Positions 13,699 to 18,452 of a stretch of 18,452 nucleotides of DNA are shown here, piece after piece (the first letter of the stretch is position 1; each line of letters starts with the position of its first letter). A program made the position numbers and the translations under genes. The notes beneath the pieces are model-generated. The model had not been told where the DNA came from. It saw only the letters and a list, made by a program, of their open reading frames with translations, and ran no database searches. Source of the stretch: Deltaproteobacteria bacterium. GTDB lineage: Bacteria > Desulfobacterota > Binatia > UBA9968 > CAXXLF01. Where the stretch lies: assembly GCA_022571535.1 (NCBI GenBank), contig JACZXR010000004.1, positions 1-18,452 on the forward strand. The letters run 5' to 3'.

Positions 13699-14151
13699 AT
13701 GAAGCAAAACAAGAAATCCAAGAGCGTTCGGCTAACGATCCGTACCCTGAGGGCTGGTTGGCACGACAAGGACGAGGTCATTCTTCATGCAGCCTTCCAG
13801 CTATTGGCCGATTTCATGGAACAAGAATCTCCGGACAAGCATATCGATTGGAGCCACGACGCCGTCCATCGACGGGCCTGGAAGGAGATCCGCGACCTCT
13901 ACCAATGGTGGACGAGGAAAAGGCCGAGCAGACGCACTCCATTAGAGATCAAAAAAATCACCAAGCCGCCTCTTCGGTTTGAGAAGGTAGCGGGCACGGA
14001 ATTCCGCAGGATGGTGACACCAGACAAGACGAGGTACAGAGCGTATTATCGGGCGCTCAGGCAGCATACTCGCTTAGAACAGAAATGGCACATTGAGGAT
14101 CAGCGAAACCTTCATCGCCTCATAAATATCCGGGAGTTCCTGTGGACATGA
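13699..14151 (+). CDS. Uncharacterised 150-residue protein
   Basis: I do not recognise this protein with certainty. It is basic and rich in Trp and Arg, with no signal peptide or membrane segment. The central block HDKDEVILHAAFQLLADFMEQE and the following EIRDLYQWWTRKRPSRR resemble, from memory, small conserved proteins in phages and prophage remnants. It begins MKQNKKSKSVRLTIRTL, with only a weak AGAGAA upstream of ATG 13699. It follows the MazF-type gene by 66 bases in the same direction and is followed by copy B of the 167-bp repeat, so it lies within the mobile island. A replication- or packaging-linked cargo gene is conceivable, but no function can be assigned. Confidence 0.6.
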   Translation: MKQNKKSKSVRLTIRTLRAGWHDKDEVILHAAFQLLADFMEQESPDKHIDWSHDAVHRRAWKEIRDLYQWWTRKRPSRRTPLEIKKITKPPLRFEKVAGTEFRRMVTPDKTRYRAYYRALRQHTRLEQKWHIEDQRNLHRLINIREFLWT

Positions 14152-14216
14152 AATCATTCATGGGGCAAGTCTCCTGGATACCTCAATATTCGAGGAGTAA
14201 GGCTTGCTTTGCCAAA

Positions 14217-14383
14217 TGATAAGAATTCCCTTTTCGGGTTCGGCCATTGAGACTCCAAGAATTCTGGCGGCGACCGCGCGCCAGCCCCTATTGGAACCCC
14301 CAAGCAGCTAGCGGGGGGAGCCGACTCGCCAAGGAACCCCATTGCTACCGGGCAGTATCCAATAAGGTGCGTTATGTCAACCG
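14217..14383 (+). repeat. 167-bp direct repeat, copy B
   Basis: This copy matches 11641-11807 in the same orientation at about 95 percent, with weak similarity running on to about 14440. It fills most of the 327-bp gene-free gap between the unknown protein and the epimerase. The two copies bracket 2.4 kb that holds the truncated IS91-type transposase, a toxin-antitoxin pair and the unknown gene. Confidence 0.8.
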
Positions 14384-14478
14384 GGGGCCGGCGTTCGGGC
14401 AGTTCTCTCTGCCGAGCGAGGCAGACCTGGACATTGCCCCGCGACAGTTGAGATGCGGACTTACAATCTTATGCGTCA

Positions 14479-15414
14479 CTAGGTAGCCTGGAGATCTTTA
14501 ATGTAATCCTTGAAACCTGTCTCCATGCTGAACAGGGGCTCCCAGCCAAGAAACTCCTTGGCACGGGAGATCACCAGAGGCTGCTTAAGCGAGCGAGAAG
14601 GCTTTCCAGGAATGATTTCGACTTCAAGTTTGGGGAGCAGGCGCTTCGCCAGCGCTATTAGATCGTCGAATTTTGTCACCACGCCTGTCCCGATGTTGAA
14701 AATCGTTTTGGCCGGCATAGGAATTGTCGCGGCTAGTTCTATCGCACGGCCAGCATCCTTGAAGTAAACATACTCGAAATCTCTGGTTTGCTCGTGCGGA
14801 ATTCGGATCATCCCTCCGTTCAGCCCTTTTTGAAGCAGATTTTGGATTATTTCTCCTCCGGAGGAACCCGCCCAAAAATGGCCTAGGCCATATACGTTGG
14901 CCAAACGGAGCACGATGAGTTCAAATCCAAACAGGCGTTGATAGGCCTCCAACATGAGTTCCTTGGCTACCTTGGAGTTGCCGTAAGGAGCACCTTCCCC
15001 CCTGGGAAAGTCTTCATCTATCGGAGTAGAGCCCTCGCGCCTCCGGTCGTAGGTCCCGAAAGTGCTGATGTGAATCAGTCTCTTGACACCTGTCAGCCGG
15101 ACGGCCTCCGCCACGTTGATAGTGCCCATCACGTTGATCTGCAGGCCGGTGTAAAGGGATTCTGCGACACGGGCACCGATGAGGCCTGCAGTGTGCACGA
15201 CGGTATCTACCTGGTGCTCCTTCATTGCCTGAATCAGGGCGGGCAGGTCGCGGACATCTTTTTGAAGAACTGTGACTTGGGCCTCTCCTAGCTTCCTGCG
15301 CAGGAACTCTCCTCGAGGCTGAAAATCAAAAAAGACCAGGCGTTCGCCCCGCTTGAGGGCCAGTTGAGCGAACGACGTGCCCACAAGTCCTATTCCGGTG
15401 ATCAGTGTAGTCAT
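14479..15414 (-). CDS. NAD-dependent epimerase/dehydratase (extended SDR family)
   Basis: This 311-residue extended short-chain dehydrogenase/reductase has a Rossmann start TLITGIGLVGTSFA (glycines 7, 9 and 12) with Asp30 in the NAD-selecting place. Ser117/Thr118 lie in HISTFGTY, and the catalytic pair is Y144-xxx-K148 (APYGNSKVAKE). The usual C-terminal substrate lobe is present (TRDFEYVYFKDAGRAIELA, IFNIGTG, KEFLGWEP). Such enzymes convert nucleotide sugars, for example UDP-galactose 4-epimerase or dTDP-glucose dehydratase, but some act on other substrates; nothing here fixes it. The first glycine motif is TGxGxxG rather than TGxxGxxG. ATG 15414 has AAGGAG at good spacing. The sigma-54 activator lies 245 bases upstream on the same strand. 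Confidence 0.92.
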   Translation of the reverse strand: MTTLITGIGLVGTSFAQLALKRGERLVFFDFQPRGEFLRRKLGEAQVTVLQKDVRDLPALIQAMKEHQVDTVVHTAGLIGARVAESLYTGLQINVMGTINVAEAVRLTGVKRLIHISTFGTYDRRREGSTPIDEDFPRGEGAPYGNSKVAKELMLEAYQRLFGFELIVLRLANVYGLGHFWAGSSGGEIIQNLLQKGLNGGMIRIPHEQTRDFEYVYFKDAGRAIELAATIPMPAKTIFNIGTGVVTKFDDLIALAKRLLPKLEVEIIPGKPSRSLKQPLVISRAKEFLGWEPLFSMETGFKDYIKDLQAT

Positions 15415-15451
15415 TTCTGCTCCTTTCGACTTTAATCTCTACGGGTTAATT

Positions 15452-15471
15452 CCCCGCAGCTTGCTGCGGGG
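15452..15471. repeat. GC-rich palindrome upstream of the epimerase gene
   Basis: CCCCGCAG, a 4-base loop CTTG, and CTGCGGGG form a perfect 8-bp stem. It has no U-tract on either side, so it looks like a dispersed palindromic repeat rather than a classical terminator. It is unlike the CCCCGTAC elements elsewhere in the window. Confidence 0.55.
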
Positions 15472-15659
15472 TAGTTCATTCGGAAACCGGAGAAAAATGG
15501 CTCCTTGGGTGAAACAGTAGAGGACAGTTATGGCTTCTGTCAAGTTTGCGCGGGGTGTTTGCTCATTGATGTTCCCGCTTTTGACGCTTATGTCGAGCGC
15601 AACGAGGTTGGTTATGAGTTTGGCTATGGTCGGGGATTGAAACCCTTCGAAGAGGGGGG

Positions 15660-17045
15660 TCAGTTCTTAACGGTCAGCCGACGGACGATGCCGTATTTCT
15701 TCAGCTTACGATAGAGTGTGGCCTTCGAGATACCGAGCTGCCGAGCTGCCTCCTCAGCATCTGCTCCGTATTTGGAAAGGGCCTCTACGATAGTCATTCG
15801 TTCCAGCTCCTCCAAAGGCATGATGGGTACTCTCCCATCGGAGGCAGCAGAGGCTTTCGGATGCCCGGAGGCAGCGCTGGTATGGTCCCGTTTGCCTCTG
15901 ATATCTTCAGGAAGGGACTCTGGCTCAATCACGTCCCCCGGCGTTAAGATCGCGACCCGCTCCATTGCATTGCGTAGCTCACGCACATTACCAGGCCAGT
16001 CATGGTCCATAAGCAGTTGCCCTGTCGCTTGTGAAAGACGTTTTTCCGTGCCCTGCCCTCTACGGGGTGTAATCATGTCGAGAAAGTGCTTCGCAAGAGG
16101 GAGGATGTCCTCCGGACGTTCCGCCAAGCGTGGGAGCTTGAGGGTGAAAGTATTGATTCGGTAATAGAGGTCCCTGCGGAAGAGTCCCACCTCTATCTTT
16201 TCCTGGAGGTTTTGATTGGTGGCTGCCACTATCCGGACATCCACCGGGATATTCCGGTGACCGCCTACTCGTTCGACCATCCCCTTCTCCAGCACCCGCA
16301 AGATCTTGGCCTGGGTGCTCAAAGGCATATCCCCTATTTCGTCAAGGAAGGCTGTCCCCTTGTCCGCCAACTCGAATTTTCCGATTCTCTTTTCCGTTGC
16401 TCCCGTAAAGGAGCCTTTCTCGTGTCCGAAGAGCTCGCTTTCGAGCAGGGTCTCTGGAATGGCTGCACAGTTGATGGCCACATATGGAGTCGTGTAACGC
16501 CGTCCCGAGTAATGGAGCAACCATGCAATGAATTCTTTTCCAGTCCCGTTTTCTCCCTGGATCAGGACAGTGGAGGAGTCGTCTTTGATGATGTCCACCA
16601 GAGAGATAACGTCTATCATCGCTTGGTTGTTGCTCTTGATCCAGAGCAGGTCTTTTCCAGGCAAGACCTCGGCACGCAGCTCTGGCAAGAGTTCTTTCAA
16701 CCTGTTTAGGAGGCGAGCCAGATCCACGTTCTCAACCCCTGTCAGCGGCAAATAATTCGAAGGTATTTCACTCTGACCTTGTTTATAATCTCCAGCAGTC
16801 GGACCGTTGCCAAAAACAACAAAGGGAAGTTGCGGCTTTATCCTGTGAATTTTTTCTACCGTGTTCGTCGGATTTCCAAGGAGGACCTCTTCCATGAGTA
16901 CCGCTGCGTAAGGATTGGTGGTCAGGACCGTAAGGGCTTCGCTGCACGATGGAACATGATCCGTTTTTATGCCCAGGTCCGTTAAGGCAGCAAAAAGGTG
17001 GTGGTACTTACCTGAATTAGAGATGGCGAGGATGGTGCTTAGCAT
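15660..17045 (-). CDS. Sigma-54-dependent transcriptional activator with a degenerate receiver domain
   Basis: This 461-residue NtrC-family activator has three domains. The N-terminal one (about 1-120) looks like a receiver, but the usual phospho-acceptor Asp is replaced: the strand reads AAVLMEEVLL, with Glu52/Glu53 there. The AAA+ domain (about 135-370) has Walker A GENGTGKE (164-171), GSFTGA (211-216, a common variant of the sigma-54-contacting GAFTGA loop) and Walker B TAFLDEIGD (231-239). The Fis-type helix-turn-helix is at 430-452 (EEAARQLGISKATLYRKLKKYGI). It remodels sigma-54 RNA polymerase using ATP. No histidine kinase is nearby, so it may be constitutive or ligand-controlled. ATG 17045 lacks a strong ribosome binding site. 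Likely targets are its own region and the neighbouring genes. Confidence 0.93.
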   Translation of the reverse strand: MLSTILAISNSGKYHHLFAALTDLGIKTDHVPSCSEALTVLTTNPYAAVLMEEVLLGNPTNTVEKIHRIKPQLPFVVFGNGPTAGDYKQGQSEIPSNYLPLTGVENVDLARLLNRLKELLPELRAEVLPGKDLLWIKSNNQAMIDVISLVDIIKDDSSTVLIQGENGTGKEFIAWLLHYSGRRYTTPYVAINCAAIPETLLESELFGHEKGSFTGATEKRIGKFELADKGTAFLDEIGDMPLSTQAKILRVLEKGMVERVGGHRNIPVDVRIVAATNQNLQEKIEVGLFRRDLYYRINTFTLKLPRLAERPEDILPLAKHFLDMITPRRGQGTEKRLSQATGQLLMDHDWPGNVRELRNAMERVAILTPGDVIEPESLPEDIRGKRDHTSAASGHPKASAASDGRVPIMPLEELERMTIVEALSKYGADAEEAARQLGISKATLYRKLKKYGIVRRLTVKN

Positions 17046-17184
17046 GAACCTAGTATCTCATTTCCGAGTCTCATAATTCAATGAGTGTATCAACTAAAGG
17101 GTAAAATGGAAGCAAGAATGTATTCCTCTAACTAAATACTCTGGTAAAACAATAAGTTACATCTATTAAACGGATTCGGTAATG

Positions 17185-17213
17185 TGCGACAATTACCAAG
17201 CCACTTTGTCGCA
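17185..17213. promoter_or_regulatory. Inverted repeat upstream of the sigma-54 activator, candidate activator site
   Basis: TGCGACAA (17185-17192) and TTGTCGCA (17206-17213) form a perfect 8-bp dyad whose half-sites are 21 bases apart, two helical turns. A second small dyad, GGTAAT/ATTACC, overlaps the left half. Within the same stretch, the minus strand reads TGGCTTGGTAATTGT, a near match to the sigma-54 -24/-12 consensus (GG correct, GC changed to GT). NtrC-type proteins bind similar dyads. Confidence 0.4.
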
Positions 17214-17297
17214 ATCTTATAAGAAGCCAGTATAAAACTCAACAGGGAGTCTTAAGGGGTTACTTAGGGATTACCGAGAAACTTGGGCTCTGTTCCT

Positions 17298-18218
17298 TTA
17301 TTTTGGAAGGCGGTCCAGTCGGATCCGGGTGTCCCACAAGACCGGGTCACTTTCTACACTCGGGCAGTAAGCGTCGACCTGAAGCTGGGTTGCGCATCCA
17401 GGGCAATAATATTCATGGTACTGAGCCTCGTAGCGCTCACCTGAGGGGAGGGGAGACGGCATGAAATCATTAAGCTCAACGACGCGACGTAAGGCATAAG
17501 GTTTATAGTTCTCCTCTGCATTGCAGAAGAGATAGCCGCAGCGCCTGCAACAGATGACAAAGTCCTTCCCATCAGAGGCAATTTCCAGAACATCGTGAAA
17601 GTTCAGAACCGCGCGCCAGGTCTTCGCAGCTTTTGTCTGGGCGTTACCTGCCCCTCTTTTAACAGCCGATCCCTGATTCTTCCGATTGACCCGGAGTCGC
17701 TCACGTGCGGCCTTTGTTTCCTCTGGGTTCACTCGCACCCCGTCTGGGTCAAAGACGACGCCGTAGATTTTTTCTGCTATCCTGCGTGAGACCTCCTGTC
17801 GGCGATAATCGAGCAGGACCGCCTCAGGTTCCCTTTCGAGTGGGTCCCCAAACCCACCACCACCTGCCACATAATCTGTCACTAGGGTCCCGCTGGGCAG
17901 AGGCACACGTTCTGGAACCTGCTTGGGGTGAAGGATCTCTCCCCAGTCTCCCCGCTGAATAGCCTCACGATCTGTCGGCATTTCTCCCCGCCGGACCCTC
18001 TCGAGCAAATCCGCTGGGCCTTTCACCATAACCCTCAGGGTCCCTGTTCCGGTCGGGTAACCTCCGTAGAGACCAAAGCCTCCCTGGGCGACACCACCGT
18101 AGGGCTTGTAGTCGGTGGAACAATCTTCAGAGCCGTAGACCAGAAAAATGCGTCTGCTCCCGAGCCCACCCCGAAATCGGCCGAAACGCACCGAAGAAAA
18201 CCGAAACGGGAATGGCAT
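17298..18218 (-). CDS. C-terminal part of a hydantoinase B/oxoprolinase-like protein with a zinc-ribbon tail
   Basis: The first 160 residues match the end of hydantoinase B / acetone carboxylase alpha-like proteins: RFRGGLGSRRIFL, QGGFGLYGGYPTGTG, VTDYVAGGGGFGDPLEREPEAVLLDYRR, then IYGVVFDPDG. A linker follows, and then about 105 residues resembling the acetone carboxylase gamma subunit, with CCRRCGYLFC (223-232) and YYCPGC (271-275) as probable metal-binding cysteines. Complete proteins of this family are about 550-750 residues, so some 400 residues are missing at the front. The reading frame reaches ATG 18218 but MPFPFRFSSV is unlike the family, and a tRNA-like half begins only about 30 bases further on. 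It is best seen as a gene truncated at a junction. The intact enzyme type hydrolyses or carboxylates cyclic amides or ketones. The sigma-54 activator downstream may once have regulated it. Confidence 0.75.
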   Translation of the reverse strand: MPFPFRFSSVRFGRFRGGLGSRRIFLVYGSEDCSTDYKPYGGVAQGGFGLYGGYPTGTGTLRVMVKGPADLLERVRRGEMPTDREAIQRGDWGEILHPKQVPERVPLPSGTLVTDYVAGGGGFGDPLEREPEAVLLDYRRQEVSRRIAEKIYGVVFDPDGVRVNPEETKAARERLRVNRKNQGSAVKRGAGNAQTKAAKTWRAVLNFHDVLEIASDGKDFVICCRRCGYLFCNAEENYKPYALRRVVELNDFMPSPLPSGERYEAQYHEYYCPGCATQLQVDAYCPSVESDPVLWDTRIRLDRLPK

Positions 18219-18249
18219 GTTTTACCTGGTCAGAGGCCATTTTTCAGTT

Positions 18250-18297
18250 GTGGGCGTTGACGGACTCGAACCGCCGACCCCTGCCTTGTAAGGGCTT
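18250..18297 (-). tRNA. 3' half of a tRNA-Val(TAC)-like gene, probable remnant or attachment site
   Basis: On the minus strand an anticodon-loop-like CTTACAA (anticodon TAC at 18290-18288) is followed by GGCAG. Next come a perfect T-arm (GGCGG TTCGAGT CCGTC), an acceptor strand AACGCCC and the discriminator A. CCA is not encoded (ACAA). The 5' side does not fold: the anticodon stem pairs only three bases, and no D-arm is seen directly upstream. An AGGCGTT at 18369-18363 could pair with six acceptor bases but lies too far away for a normal tRNA. Integrases often leave such 3' halves. Confidence 0.5.
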
Positions 18298-18452
18298 ATC
18301 GGGGGTTTGGCTGACCTGGCCAAATCCGCAGAATGTGCATTCTACCAGGGGTTATGTGTCGCAACGCCTCGCATCGTTTCTCGTTGTTTTGCGTTCTCAT
18401 GTGGTCGCGGTGTGGTCGTGGCATGACGTCGCAAAGACAACCGCCTTGGACC
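18298..18452 (-). other. Right-edge segment with small palindromes and open minus-strand frames, unassigned
   Basis: The segment holds GGTTTGGC/GCCAAATCC (with one extra base) and AGAATGTGCATTCT, a 6-bp palindromic hairpin. Minus-strand frames run in from the right edge, one ending TAG near 18345 and another ending TAA near 18299. They could be the end of a gene outside the window, such as an integrase, but no family motif is visible. Confidence 0.3.

Noticed and set aside
15630..15652. GGTCGGGGATTGAAACCC resembles the 3' end of a CRISPR repeat.
   Set aside because: Only one occurrence, with no regularly spaced partner and no cas genes in the window.
15505..15714. A 69-codon plus-strand frame between the epimerase and the sigma-54 activator.
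   Set aside because: It overlaps the 3' end of the activator, has no recognisable motif and no good ribosome binding site. The stretch 15472-15659 otherwise shows nothing.
18250..18369. A full tRNA with an unusual insert, because AGGCGTT at 18363-18369 can pair with the acceptor strand.
   Set aside because: The span is about 120 nt, no D-arm or complete anticodon stem forms, and bacterial tRNA introns of this size are not known. The six-base match may be chance.

Overview
This window looks like an accessory-rich stretch of chromosome from a Gram-negative bacterium of moderate GC content. It encodes a TonB-dependent outer-membrane receptor, TonB itself, a lipoprotein binding protein and a bactofilin. 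The mix of hydantoinase B / acetone-carboxylase-gamma-like protein, sigma-54 activator, IS91-family remnant and several toxin-antitoxin pairs would suit a Desulfobacterota-, Methylomirabilota- or Rokubacteria-like lineage, but that placement is a guess.

Layout. Positions 1-1616 hold an adenine deaminase gene split into two oppositely oriented parts: the TIM barrel on the minus strand and the C-terminal domain on the plus strand. An 89-bp near-perfect inverted repeat lies at 2-90 and 1053-1141. A bactofilin (1622-2050) and cobyric acid synthase cobQ (2156-3679) follow on the minus strand. A 398-bp gap at 3680-4077 is packed with hairpins and a palindromic repeat element. A cobalamin uptake locus, read right to left, spans 10682 to 4078: consensus-like promoter, cobalamin riboswitch, repeat element, tonB, second cobalamin riboswitch, btuB, btuF, btuC, btuD. 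A toxin-antitoxin and mobile-element island covers about 10943-14383: higB (interrupted by an amber codon), higA, a 167-bp repeat, a 5'-truncated IS91-family transposase, a ribbon-helix-helix antitoxin with a MazF-type toxin, an unknown 150-residue protein, and a second copy of the 167-bp repeat. The right part (14479-18218, all minus) carries an NAD-dependent epimerase, a sigma-54 activator with a degenerate receiver domain, and the C-terminal part of a hydantoinase B-like protein carrying a zinc-ribbon-like tail. This last gene is cut short next to a tRNA-Val-like 3' half at about 18250-18297.

How the genes work together. The clearest system is regulated corrinoid import. BtuB, energised by TonB, brings corrinoid across the outer membrane, BtuF captures it in the periplasm, and BtuCD moves it inward. 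Two separate riboswitches shut the locus off when cobalamin is plentiful, and both are followed by hairpins that can bury a ribosome binding site. CobQ, just downstream, amidates a late corrinoid intermediate, so the cell probably also makes or remodels cobalamin. Two related palindromic elements in the same orientation bracket the tonB-btu module, which suggests it may have moved as a unit. One of them carries a nested 44-bp palindromic insertion flanked by a 4-bp duplication that is absent from the other copy.

No single cluster is clearly a new multi-gene defence or biosynthetic system. The observations most worth following are the split and inverted ade gene, the nested palindromic mobile element, the repeat-bracketed island next to an IS91 remnant, and the tRNA-half junction at the right edge.
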